A stretch of 24,679 bases of DNA from JALZHR01 sp036388635 (GTDB lineage Bacteria > Acidobacteriota > Blastocatellia > Pyrinomonadales > Pyrinomonadaceae), in assembly GCA_036388635.1 (NCBI GenBank), contig DASVRL010000420.1:1-24679 (forward strand), given 5' to 3'. Below, piece by piece: positions 1 through 7,339 of the stretch. Under the pieces are notes generated by a model. It made no database searches. It was given only the letters and a program-made list of their open reading frames with translations, and was not told the DNA's origin. Positions within the stretch are counted from its first letter, which is position 1; each line of letters begins with the position of its first letter. The translations under genes were made by a program, and so were the position numbers.

Positions 1-142
1 GCGATTCGATAACGTAATCGCTCGGGTCCTGAGAACTCGTCCAGGTTTGTGAATCTGCAATTTGCAGCAAAAGATAATTGTCCTCATTGCCGCGGCGAAC
101 GCGTCCAATGTGTGACGTAGCGTGAATCTCAACAATCAACAT
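1..142 (-). CDS. PP2C-type serine/threonine protein phosphatase, 5' part only
   Basis: The reading frame opens at an ATG at 142 (minus strand) and runs off the left edge after 47 codons. The translation contains HIGRVRRGNEDNYLLL (residues 11-26). This matches the N-terminal signature of bacterial PP2C phosphatases (Stp/PrpC type), where G-x-V-R-x-x-N-E-D supplies the first metal-binding acidic residues (E20, D21). Members of this family remove phosphate from Ser/Thr residues, often opposing Hanks-type kinases. Only the start is visible, so catalytic completeness and any extra domain cannot be judged. The gene lies 78 bases downstream of the trans-sulfuration enzyme on the same strand, with a long heptamer hairpin between them in its 5' region. 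No clear Shine-Dalgarno sequence precedes the ATG. Confidence 0.7.
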   Translation of the reverse strand, partial: MLIVEIHATSHIGRVRRGNEDNYLLLQIADSQTWTSSQDPSDYVIES

Positions 143-151
143 AATTAAATA

Positions 152-216
152 AGTGCTGAGTGCTGAGTGCCGAGTACTGAGTTATATTTTTACTCAGTAC
201 TCGGCACTCAGCACTT
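152..216. repeat. Heptamer-built inverted repeat (24-bp perfect stem)
   Basis: The left arm consists of four successive 7-base units at 152-179 (AGTGCTG, AGTGCTG, AGTGCCG, AGTACTG) plus AGT. The right arm at 192-216 is the reverse complement of the last three units. Positions 159-182 and 192-215 pair perfectly over 24 bp around a 9-base loop (183-191). The left arm carries one extra heptamer copy. It lies between the PP2C gene and the trans-sulfuration gene. It could attenuate transcription, but neither strand has a strong T-run straight after the stem, so it is not a convincing intrinsic terminator. Confidence 0.9.
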
Positions 217-220
217 TCCA

Positions 221-1354
221 CTAACTAAGCGCTTGGTCTAAATCTTCAATAATATCTTCGATGTCCTCAATCCCGACCGAAACGCGCACCAAGCCGTCGG
301 TAATGCCGAGCTGGTCGCGTTTTTCCTGCGGAACGGAAGCGTGCGTCATCGTCGCCGGATGCGAAATCAAGCTCTCGACACCGCCGAGGCTTTCCGCCAA
401 AGTGCAAAGTTTGACGCTTTCCAGAACCTTTTTTGCATTGTCGAGCGAGCCGGTTTCAAACGATACCATTCCGCCGAAGCCTCTTTGCTGGCGCTTCGCC
501 AGCTCGTGCTGCGGGTGCGAGGTCAATCCGGGATAATAAACTTTCAGGACTTTCGGATGCTCGGCTAAAAAATTAGCGACGGCGCGCCCGTTTTCGTCGT
601 GTTTTTCCATGCGGACGGCTAAGGTTTTCGTGCCGCGCAAAACCAGAAACGAATCGAACGGCGACAGGATGGCGCCGACGCTGTTCTGGATAAACTGAAT
701 CCAGTTGGCGTCTTCTTCGTCGTTCAGGGCGACAAAACCGCCGATGCTGTCGGAATGCCCGTTTAAATATTTCGTCGTCGAATGCACGACGATATCGACG
801 CCGAAATTAATCGGCTGCTGCAAATACGGCGACATAAACGTGTTGTCGCAGACGACGCGCGAGCCTCTGGCGTGCGCAATCTCGGAAACGGCTTGCAAAT
901 CCGTGACGCCCATTACGGGATTGGTCGGCGTTTCGACAAAAACCATTTTCGTATTCGGCTTAAAGGCTTTTTCGATGTTCAGCGTGTCGGAAGTGTCGGC
1001 TAAATCGAATTCGATGCCGTAATTTGCCAGCACGCGGGCGAACAGCCGGTAAGTGCCGCCGTAGGTATTATCGCCTAAAATAACGTGGTCGCCGGCTTTC
1101 ACCAATTTTAAAACCGCATCGGTCGCCGACATTCCCGAAGCGAAAGCGTAGCCGTAGCGCGCGCCTTCCAGCGCGGCGATATTTTTTTCCAGCGCCGCGC
1201 GTGTCGGGTTCTGCGTCCGCGCGTATTCGTAACCCTTGTGTCTGCCGAGTCCGTCCTGCGCGTAGGTCGAAGTTTGATAAATCGGCACGCTGACCGCGCC
1301 CGTGGCGGCATCAGGTTCGTTCCCGGCGTGAATTGCTGTCGTTGAAAAACCCAT
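221..1354 (-). CDS. PLP-dependent trans-sulfuration enzyme (cystathionine gamma-synthase/gamma-lyase family)
   Basis: This is a Cys/Met-metabolism PLP enzyme of 377 residues, the usual family length. With the ATG at 1354 as start, the family landmarks are: the substrate/PLP-phosphate motif YEYARTQNPTR (about 42-52), the pyridine-nitrogen aspartate in VVCDNTF (D170), the Schiff-base lysine in HSTTKYLNGHSD (K195), and the C-terminal SLGGVESLISHPATMTH block. Such enzymes act in the cytoplasm, either building cystathionine from an activated homoserine and cysteine or cleaving cystathionine/homocysteine to cysteine; the sequence alone does not separate synthase from lyase. A GTG 14 codons upstream (1396) is in frame, but the extra residues look unlike the family, so the ATG is preferred. 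No strong Shine-Dalgarno is visible. There is no neighbouring methionine-pathway gene except possibly beyond the left edge. Confidence 0.9.
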   Translation of the reverse strand: MGFSTTAIHAGNEPDAATGAVSVPIYQTSTYAQDGLGRHKGYEYARTQNPTRAALEKNIAALEGARYGYAFASGMSATDAVLKLVKAGDHVILGDNTYGGTYRLFARVLANYGIEFDLADTSDTLNIEKAFKPNTKMVFVETPTNPVMGVTDLQAVSEIAHARGSRVVCDNTFMSPYLQQPINFGVDIVVHSTTKYLNGHSDSIGGFVALNDEEDANWIQFIQNSVGAILSPFDSFLVLRGTKTLAVRMEKHDENGRAVANFLAEHPKVLKVYYPGLTSHPQHELAKRQQRGFGGMVSFETGSLDNAKKVLESVKLCTLAESLGGVESLISHPATMTHASVPQEKRDQLGITDGLVRVSVGIEDIEDIIEDLDQALS

Positions 1355-1549
1355 AGAAAAGCAAGGAAGTATTTTAGAAATATAAAAACACTTCACAGTG
1401 CAATTTTAATCGAAAAAAAGCTAAAATTACACTTGATTTAACGAGAAATTATGGTAACTTGCGAAACCGAAAATTGCAAACAGACCGCACTGTGTGATTA
1501 TCGAAAAATCAGCCGCAAGATGCAAATTCGGATTCTTTTTAGAAAAGAA

Positions 1550-1580
1550 TTGAATAATTCGATAACATCAGTTTTATAAT
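1550..1580 (+). promoter_or_regulatory. Possible sigma70-type promoter for the PilZ gene
   Basis: A perfect TATAAT (1575-1580) lies in AT-rich DNA about 90 bases upstream of the PilZ start. The best -35 match is TTGAAT (1550-1555), with a long 19-base spacer. The -10 box is convincing; the -35 assignment is weak. Confidence 0.35.
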
Positions 1581-1666
1581 CTGTTAAATTTTTCTTTGCG
1601 ATATGAAAAAAATAGTTAAAATAGCAAAGTAGTCTTTCCGAAATTTTAAAAAAGGACCGAAAAAGA

Positions 1667-1999
1667 ATGTTACCAAACGAACCTGAAGCAGCGCTTTCCC
1701 CGGCGGAAAGGCGGCAATCAGACCGTAAAAAATTAATCGTCGACGTGCATTTTAACGGCGGCGACGCGACCGGCATCGCCAATACGCGCGACATCGGCAT
1801 CGGCGGGCTTTATATGACGACCAGCACCGCGCTCGATACGGGAACGCTGGTTTTTATCAAGATGACCGTCGGCGGCAAGGAACTCGCCTTAAGCGGCGTG
1901 GTCGTTTACAGCGACCCCGGACACGGCGTCGGCGTGCGCTTTCACGGTCTTTCGGATGAAAACGCGGCGATTTTAAAAAATGAATTGGAACTCAGCTGA
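1667..1999 (+). CDS. PilZ-domain protein
   Basis: This small cytoplasmic protein (110 residues) consists almost entirely of one PilZ domain. The N-terminal basic motif ERRQSDRKK (residues 14-22) corresponds to the RxxxR element, and RDIGIGGLYM to the (D/N)xSxxG element of c-di-GMP receptors. The usual serine of the second motif is glycine here (DIGIGG), so c-di-GMP binding is plausible but not assured. The C-terminal half (GVVVYSDPGHGVGVRFHGL) fits the barrel and ends as in single-domain PilZ proteins. A Shine-Dalgarno-like GGA (1654-1656) stands 10 bases before the ATG. It precedes the YbdK-like gene by 99 bases and lies upstream of the minor-pilin operon, which would suit a role in surface motility, although nothing in the sequence proves that link. 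Confidence 0.85.
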   Translation: MLPNEPEAALSPAERRQSDRKKLIVDVHFNGGDATGIANTRDIGIGGLYMTTSTALDTGTLVFIKMTVGGKELALSGVVVYSDPGHGVGVRFHGLSDENAAILKNELELS

Positions 2000-2034
2000 T
2001 GCGCGTCCTTAATCTCGCAGGAAGTTTTTGCAAA

Positions 2035-2065
2035 TAATATAAGGACAAAATAATATAAGGACAAA
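2035..2065 (+). repeat. Two-copy 16-base tandem repeat in a 5' leader
   Basis: TAATATAAGGACAAAA (2035-2050) is followed directly by a second copy (2051-2065, lacking the last A). It sits in the short leader before the YbdK-like gene. The following bases keep an AGGACAAA/GACAAAG flavour and run into the Shine-Dalgarno AAAGGG at 2085-2090. The repeat resembles the AAAGGAC heptamers in front of the anti-sigma gene. Confidence 0.75.
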
Positions 2066-2098
2066 TGACAAGAAGGATAAAGACAAAGGGAAAAATTT

Positions 2099-3220
2099 AT
2101 GTTTGAGCAATTTACGCTCGGAATCGAAGAAGAATTTCAGATTGTTGACCCCCAGACGCGCGAGCTGCGCTCGCACGTTTCGGAGATTCTGGACGAAGGC
2201 AAGCTGCTTTTGGGCGAAAAGCTAAAGCCGGAAATGATTCAGTCGATGATTGAGGTCGGCACCGGCATCTGCCACAACATCCAGGAAGCCCGCGAAGATA
2301 TTTCCAAGCTGCGCTGCATCATTTCCTCGCTGGCGCGGAAAAAAAACCTGGAAATCGTCGCCGCCTCGACCCATCCGTTTTCGCACTGGGGCGACCAGAA
2401 GATTTTTGACGACGAGCGCTACGAATTTATCGTCGAAGAGCTGCAAATGGTGGCGCGCTCGCTCCTGATTTTCGGTCTGCACGTTCACGTCGGCATTGAA
2501 ATTCCCGAACGAAGGATTCATATTATGAACGCCGCCAGATATTTTCTGCCGCACGTTCTGGCGATGACGACTTCCAGCCCGTTCTGGCTCGGCTTTAACA
2601 CGGGCTTGAAATCCTACCGCTCGGAAGTTTTCAAAAAATTTCCGCGCACCGACATTCCTGACCATTTCGAGTCTTACCAGCAGTTTGAAAGCTACGTCGA
2701 TTTGCTTATCAAGATGAACTGTATCGACAACGCGAAAAAGATTTACTGGGATTTGCGACCGCACCCGTTTTTCCCGACGCTCGAATTTCGTATTTGCGAC
2801 ATTCCGACGCGTGTTGACGATACGATTGCGGTTGCCGCGCTGTTTCAGGCGATTGTCGCCAAACTGCATACTTTGATGGAGAGAAATCTCGGTTTCCGTC
2901 TTTATCACCGCCGTTTGATTCAGGAAAACAAGTGGCGCGCCGTGCGTTACGGGCTGGACGGAAAACTGCTCGATTTGGGCAAACAAAAGGAAGTTCCGGT
3001 CAAAGATTTGATTCGGGAACTGCTCGATTTTATTGACGACGTGGTCGACGATTTAGGCTCGCGCAAGGAAATCGAACACATTCACACGATTCTGGAGCGC
3101 GGCACGTCAGCCGACGAACAGCTCCGCGTTTACGCCGAAGCGGGAAACAATTTCGCGCCCGTCGTCGATATGCTCATCAAAAACACGATGGAAAGCGTAC
3201 CGGAACAGTGTTTTGATTAG
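2099..3220 (+). CDS. ybdK: Carboxylate-amine ligase, YbdK family (GCS2 fold)
   Basis: This 373-residue protein is full length for the glutamate-cysteine ligase family 2 (YbdK). These cytoplasmic ATP-dependent enzymes join a carboxylate (classically glutamate gamma-carboxyl) to an amine; E. coli YbdK has only weak gamma-glutamylcysteine synthetase activity, and the true substrate is often unknown. Visible signatures are LGIEEEFQIVDP at 7-18, THPFSHWGDQ at 91-100, GLHVHVGIEIPERR at 126-139, SSPFWLGFNTGLKSYR at 159-174, and LEFRICDIPTR in the C-terminal half. A Shine-Dalgarno AAAGGG (2085-2090) lies 8 bases before the ATG, so the start is secure. A clean intrinsic terminator follows at 3250. In other genomes such enzymes are found near ATP-grasp ligases; one is in this window, but 16 kb away and on the other strand. 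Confidence 0.9.
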   Translation: MFEQFTLGIEEEFQIVDPQTRELRSHVSEILDEGKLLLGEKLKPEMIQSMIEVGTGICHNIQEAREDISKLRCIISSLARKKNLEIVAASTHPFSHWGDQKIFDDERYEFIVEELQMVARSLLIFGLHVHVGIEIPERRIHIMNAARYFLPHVLAMTTSSPFWLGFNTGLKSYRSEVFKKFPRTDIPDHFESYQQFESYVDLLIKMNCIDNAKKIYWDLRPHPFFPTLEFRICDIPTRVDDTIAVAALFQAIVAKLHTLMERNLGFRLYHRRLIQENKWRAVRYGLDGKLLDLGKQKEVPVKDLIRELLDFIDDVVDDLGSRKEIEHIHTILERGTSADEQLRVYAEAGNNFAPVVDMLIKNTMESVPEQCFD

Positions 3221-3249
3221 CTGAAATTTTCCGGGCAAATTAAAAACTT

Positions 3250-3287
3250 AAGTCAGATTGAATCAATTAAGGTCAATCTGACTTTTT
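3250..3287 (+). terminator. Intrinsic terminator after the YbdK-like gene
   Basis: A perfect 12-bp stem (AAGTCAGATTGA at 3250-3261 with TCAATCTGACTT at 3273-3284) and an 11-base loop run directly into a TTTTT tract ending at 3287. Confidence 0.85.
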
Positions 3288-3322
3288 CTGCGAATAATTC
3301 GTTAAACATTTAACAACAAGTA

Positions 3323-3351
3323 TTGACATAGTTGGCAACAACTAGTATAAA
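3323..3351 (+). promoter_or_regulatory. Strong sigma70-type promoter of the minor-pilin operon, with palindromic spacer
   Basis: A consensus TTGACA (3323-3328) and TATAAA (3346-3351) are separated by exactly 17 bases. The spacer carries the inverted repeat TAGTTG-GCAA-CAACTA (3329-3344), filling nearly the whole gap between the boxes, where a repressor or activator could bind. Transcription would start near 3358, leaving a leader of about 60 bases to the ATG at 3420. GAGGA (3410-3414) serves as ribosome binding site. Confidence 0.8.
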
Positions 3352-3419
3352 ATTATTGATTGTGTGTTTCCTGCACGCTGCTCGTTCCAATCGACTTCTT
3401 CCAGACCGCGAGGACATAA

Positions 3420-4064
3420 ATGAGAAAAATTGAATCAGACTTACAAAAAGGTTTTTCGCTATTAGAGCTGATTGTCGTCATAACCATCGTCGCCATCGTG
3501 TCGGTAATGGCGATTACGCAGTTTGGAAGAACGGAAACTCGATTGCAGAGACAAAACATTGCGCGCGAGTTAAAAGTTTATCTGGAGCGCGCCCGTTTTG
3601 ATTCGGTCAAGCGACGGGCGTCAAATCCGGCTGATATGGCGCGCGTGACGATTACCAATGCGACGGCTTTCAACGTCACGACGGATATGAATGTGAACGG
3701 GACAATCGACAGCGCCGATACGCGCTTTATGAGTTTGAACGGGCGCACCGACGCCCGCATCACGGGCAACAATCTGATTTTCCCGATTGTTATCCTTTTT
3801 GACCATCGCGGACAAGCCACCGCCATCGACGATAACGGCAACGGAGCCGTCATCAATCCGACCTTTACGATTTGTGATGCCAACTGCACTTTCGCTTCCG
3901 CGAATGCCAACAATTCGACCGTTATCACCATCACGCCGACCGGGACGGTCGCGATGCTGAACGGCGGCTCGACGATTGCAACCGTCAACGCGCCGAACGT
4001 CTCGACGATTAACGGCGGCGGCAACGTCAGTAATCTGGTTTATGTAAACAGCAACGGCTACTAA
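3420..4064 (+). CDS. Type IV pilin-like minor pseudopilin, FimT/GspH type, with EF-hand-like loop
   Basis: This 214-residue exported prepilin has a short basic leader ending QKG, then FSLLELIVVITIVAIVSVM. That is the classical prepilin peptidase site (cleavage after G11, phenylalanine at +1, glutamate at +5) followed by the hydrophobic N-terminal helix. Being first in a row of minor pilins and having a GspH/FimT-like beginning, it probably belongs to the tip/initiation complex of a type IV pilus. The globular part contains DMNVNGTIDSAD (89-100), which fits the 12-residue EF-hand calcium loop at positions 1, 3, 5, 6, 8, 9 and 12. A second, less complete loop is at 137-148. Cysteines 152 and 156 could form a small disulfide. 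The C-terminus is rich in Thr, Asn, Val and Gly. GAGGA 5 bases before the ATG fixes the start. Confidence 0.85.
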   Translation: MRKIESDLQKGFSLLELIVVITIVAIVSVMAITQFGRTETRLQRQNIARELKVYLERARFDSVKRRASNPADMARVTITNATAFNVTTDMNVNGTIDSADTRFMSLNGRTDARITGNNLIFPIVILFDHRGQATAIDDNGNGAVINPTFTICDANCTFASANANNSTVITITPTGTVAMLNGGSTIATVNAPNVSTINGGGNVSNLVYVNSNGY

Positions 4065-4126
4065 AACGGCGGAAGCGGTAGGAAATTTTCAAACCGGATA
4101 TTTCAACAGTCCAAATCAGTCTAAAT

Positions 4127-4612
4127 ATGAAAAGTGAAAAGAAAAAAGCTTCTTTCGGCGCGAGAAAAAACGAGACCAAAGGCGAGGACGGCTTTTCGTT
4201 AATCGAAGTTATCATCGCGATGATTATTTTGCTTATCGCTCTGCTCGGAGTTTTTCTGACCTTTACTTACGCGGTCAATTATAACGCGGGAAATAATTCG
4301 CGCTCGCAGGCGCTGGCGGTTCTGCAACAGGAAGTCGAGCTGTTGCGCAGCGCCAAATTCACTCCGGGGACGACCGACGCCGTTCTGACGGGCGGAACCA
4401 AAACGCCGAAAATCATCACCTCGGCAGACGGCAGCCGGTTTCGCGTCGAGATCAGTGTCGATGACAATCCGCTGACGCCGAACGTCGTCGATGTCGACAC
4501 GACTAAAACCTTAAAGGAAATAACTATCATCGTTACCAGCGAAAGTCCGACTCCGGGTTGGCAAACGGCTATTCCGGCAAAGGTCATTTTGCGCCGCGTC
4601 AGGTCAAATTAG
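4127..4612 (+). CDS. Type IV pilus minor pilin, PilV-like
   Basis: This 161-residue prepilin has a long, highly charged leader of 22 residues ending EDG. The cleavage motif is GFSLIEVIIAMIILLIALLG, with cleavage after G22, glutamate at +5 and a long hydrophobic helix. After the helix come Q/E-rich coiled residues (SQALAVLQQEVELLRSAKF), as in PilV/MshC-type minor pilins, then a beta-rich domain ending ILRRVRSN. It starts 62 bases after the preceding pilin gene and ends 15 bases before the next, so it is surely co-transcribed. No good Shine-Dalgarno is seen before the ATG; translation may depend on coupling or an AT-rich leader. The PilV label rests on position and the N-terminal pattern only. 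Confidence 0.8.
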   Translation: MKSEKKKASFGARKNETKGEDGFSLIEVIIAMIILLIALLGVFLTFTYAVNYNAGNNSRSQALAVLQQEVELLRSAKFTPGTTDAVLTGGTKTPKIITSADGSRFRVEISVDDNPLTPNVVDVDTTKTLKEITIIVTSESPTPGWQTAIPAKVILRRVRSN

Positions 4613-4627
4613 AGAGAACTGTTTAAA

Positions 4628-5272
4628 ATGAAAAAAGCTCAAAAGCAAAATCAAAACGGCTTTTCGCTGATGGAATTAATCATCGCTATGACCATTACGC
4701 TGATGCTGATGGCGATTGCGGCAACCTTGTTCAGCAGCGCGCTCAGCACGCGCAGCAGAGAAAGCCGCCGCACCGACGCGCTGACCTCGGCGCAAGCCGC
4801 CATCAATGTCCTGTCGCGCGAAATCGCCAATGCCGGTTACGGTCTGACTTACAACGGAATCGTCACCGCCGATTCCGGCTCGCAAAGATTGCATATTCGC
4901 TCGAATTTTGTAAATACAAATATGATTACCTGCGACCCCGGCGAGGACGTCACTTATTTTTACGACGCCAACTCAAGCTCGATTGTCAGATACGACCGGT
5001 TTCCGGCAACTCCGACGAGCTGCGCGACCGCCACCGGCGAAACTTCCGTGGTCGTCAATCGAATCAGTAATGTTACTTTCCAGTATTTCGATTATACGGG
5101 AAGCAATTCGACGCCGACGGTGGTGACGACCCCGACCGTCAATACCAGCCGCGTGCGCATTACCGTTACCGTTCAACTCGAACCGGTGACGGGTCAGCCG
5201 AATAACCAGACGGTTACTTTCACTTCGGATGTGACTTTGAGAAATTCAGATTATATGTTGAATCAGTATTAA
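4628..5272 (+). CDS. Type IV pilus minor pilin, PilW-like
   Basis: This 214-residue prepilin has leader MKKAQKQNQNG, then FSLMELIIAMTITLMLMAIA, so cleavage is expected after G11 with glutamate at +5. The stretch DALTSAQAAINVLSREIANAGYGL (about 53-76) is typical of PilW/GspJ-like minor pilins, where the helix continues before the globular head. The head is Thr/Val/Asn rich and beta-like, with two cysteines (CDPGEDV and SCATATG) that may pair. It is the third of four consecutive pilin genes. The family assignment (PilW) is by N-terminal pattern, size and gene order between PilV-like and PilX-like genes. Confidence 0.8.
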   Translation: MKKAQKQNQNGFSLMELIIAMTITLMLMAIAATLFSSALSTRSRESRRTDALTSAQAAINVLSREIANAGYGLTYNGIVTADSGSQRLHIRSNFVNTNMITCDPGEDVTYFYDANSSSIVRYDRFPATPTSCATATGETSVVVNRISNVTFQYFDYTGSNSTPTVVTTPTVNTSRVRITVTVQLEPVTGQPNNQTVTFTSDVTLRNSDYMLNQY

Positions 5273-5349
5273 AACTTTTATTCGCTTTTATTTAGAGGAC
5301 AAGACGACAAAAGGTTAGAAGCGGAGTCAATTAAAGGGAGAGAAGGTTT

Positions 5350-7251
5350 ATGAAATCGGAAAATATGCGGCAAAGCAAAAAAAATAATCGTGAAGGCGAG
5401 CGTGGGGCGGCATTGGTGATGGTCATAATGATTTCATTTCTGCTGCTGGTGGCATGCGCGGCATTACTATTGGAATCGTCGATGAACACGGCAAACGTAA
5501 CTGATGCCGTCGCCGAGCAGCAAGCCTATTACGCCGCCGAAAGCGGAATTCAATCGGCTTTAAACGTGCTGCGCGGAAATACCACGCCCACCGAGGCAAT
5601 CGCGTTAAATGCGTCGCCCGGCGCGGCGAGCGAGGATTCCGAAAGCGGATTTCTGAGTTATATCAATCCATTGCGATTGATTGAAACTACCGCCAGCGCG
5701 CAAGCGTCGCCGTCGCCGACGCCGTCGCAGCTCAACAGCATCGATTTCCGCAAAGCGGTTACGCCCGTTACCTCGAATCTGTCGAGCGACTCCAGCACCG
5801 AGGCGCGTCTGTCGCGCTGGCTGGCTTACAGCGCGGATTATCCCGACCGTATAACTCTCGGCTCAAGTTACACGCCGGAAAGAGGAATGGCTTACAAAGT
5901 ATCGCTGCGCGACCCGGACAATACCGGAAACTCGATTCAATATCGAACCAGCGGCATAATTGCGCCGCCGACCGGCTGCTCGATTGTTATAGGCAGCAAT
6001 AACAGGTCGATGATTTGCGGCTCCGGCGTAAATACGGCGATCATCACCTACACTCCGAAAGCGACGACGACCATAACCGCCGCTGCCGGTGCGGCGGCAA
6101 TCACCGATTTCGGAAAATTTACTATTATGACCACCGGAACCGGCGCGAGTATTACAACCAAAACTCGCTTTATAATTACCGTCCTGATGAACAGCCCGTA
6201 CGTCGCCCAAAAAGAATTACGCGGCTGGATTGAACCCGGAACGATTTCCGGCAGCGGCGCGCCGACCATCAGATTCTTTTTCGACTCGCAGGCTTTTGTG
6301 GTGATGGGCAGCCAGATTACATTATCGGGCGGGACGCTGATTGTGCCGACGCCGGCTGAGCCGACGCTTGCGGGTTACCGGATTACGCCGAATGCCGATC
6401 CGAGCGGCGGTGAAACCAACGTCAACGGATCGATGACGCCGTGTGAACCGATGCGCGTGGTCGTCACCGCGCAGGGATTCGGTCCTCGCGGCGCGGTAAA
6501 AAGACTTGAAACCATCGTTCAGAAAAATTTCTTTAACGGAATGAGCGCGCCTGCCACCTTGACACTGGTCGGCGGAAGTACCGGTTTTGATTTCAATCCG
6601 GGCTCGTCCGCCGTGGTGACTTATTCGGGCGACGACATTGCCTCGACGCTTTTTATTCCGCCGATCGGCACGACCAACAGCGCAAACCTGGCGGACGTTC
6701 AGGATTCGGTCGACGGTCTGCCGCCGCATCCGTTTAACGGAAGGGTCGTCGGCTCGCCGTCGGACGTTTCCGGAGAAATGCCGTATTGGCTGCAAAGTCC
6801 GGCAAATCTGGACGAGACGGTGCAGAACTTAAAACGACTCGCCATCTCTTCCGGGCGTTATTTTGCAAGCGGCGTAACGCCGGACGGCTTCGGAAACAGC
6901 GCTACTTCAAGAGGAATTACTTTTTGTGACGGAAACGTGTCGTTAAGCGGTTCCGGCGGCGGTATCTTTGTTGTCACCGGACAGCTGACGCTGCACGGCG
7001 ATTTCGACTTCAAAGGCTTGATTATCGTTACCGGTGCGGGCGGCGTTGCGCGCAGTGGCGGCGGCGGCGGGCAATTGGAAGGAAACGTCGTGGTCGCGCC
7101 CTACGATAAAAATAATTTGACGAATCCGTTTTTAACGCCCAGATACGATTTATCGGGCGGCGGTAATTCGACAATTCGCTATAACTCCAGCAGCCTCGTC
7201 AACGGAATGATTGCCGTCAGTAATTTCGTACAGGGCGTTGCCGAAAAATAA
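5350..7251 (+). CDS. Oversized PilX-like minor pilus protein with C-terminal beta-repeat region
   Basis: The 633-residue protein begins like PilX: a charged leader (residues 1-18), then GAALVMVIMISFLLLVACAA as single hydrophobic helix, then QQAYYAAESGIQSALNVLRG (about 56-75), the PilX_N hallmark. It lacks the glutamate at +5 of ordinary pilins, as PilX-type proteins often do. Ordinary PilX proteins are about 150-200 residues. This one adds some 450 more: a Ser/Pro/Thr linker (SAQASPSPTPSQ), a long Thr/Gly-rich beta domain, and a Gly-rich stretch near the C-terminus (SLSGSGGGIFVVTGQLTLHG and following) that looks like stacked beta-strands. It may display a large adhesive or structural head at the pilus tip. 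A purine-rich ribosome site (GGGAGAGAAGG) precedes the ATG. It follows the PilW-like gene by 77 bases. Confidence 0.75.
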   Translation: MKSENMRQSKKNNREGERGAALVMVIMISFLLLVACAALLLESSMNTANVTDAVAEQQAYYAAESGIQSALNVLRGNTTPTEAIALNASPGAASEDSESGFLSYINPLRLIETTASAQASPSPTPSQLNSIDFRKAVTPVTSNLSSDSSTEARLSRWLAYSADYPDRITLGSSYTPERGMAYKVSLRDPDNTGNSIQYRTSGIIAPPTGCSIVIGSNNRSMICGSGVNTAIITYTPKATTTITAAAGAAAITDFGKFTIMTTGTGASITTKTRFIITVLMNSPYVAQKELRGWIEPGTISGSGAPTIRFFFDSQAFVVMGSQITLSGGTLIVPTPAEPTLAGYRITPNADPSGGETNVNGSMTPCEPMRVVVTAQGFGPRGAVKRLETIVQKNFFNGMSAPATLTLVGGSTGFDFNPGSSAVVTYSGDDIASTLFIPPIGTTNSANLADVQDSVDGLPPHPFNGRVVGSPSDVSGEMPYWLQSPANLDETVQNLKRLAISSGRYFASGVTPDGFGNSATSRGITFCDGNVSLSGSGGGIFVVTGQLTLHGDFDFKGLIIVTGAGGVARSGGGGGQLEGNVVVAPYDKNNLTNPFLTPRYDLSGGGNSTIRYNSSSLVNGMIAVSNFVQGVAEK

Positions 7252-7339
7252 ATAATCTAAAAAGTAAATTGCGGTTTTGAAGCAGCGGGTCGATGAAGCG
7301 AATCGACTCGCCGCTTCGGAGTCGCCTTTCGCAGATTGT

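Noticed and set aside
2222..2986. 254-codon minus-strand frame opposite the YbdK-like gene
   Set aside because: Shadow of a clearly conserved plus-strand gene; the translation is rich in Arg, Asn and Gln without recognisable motifs.
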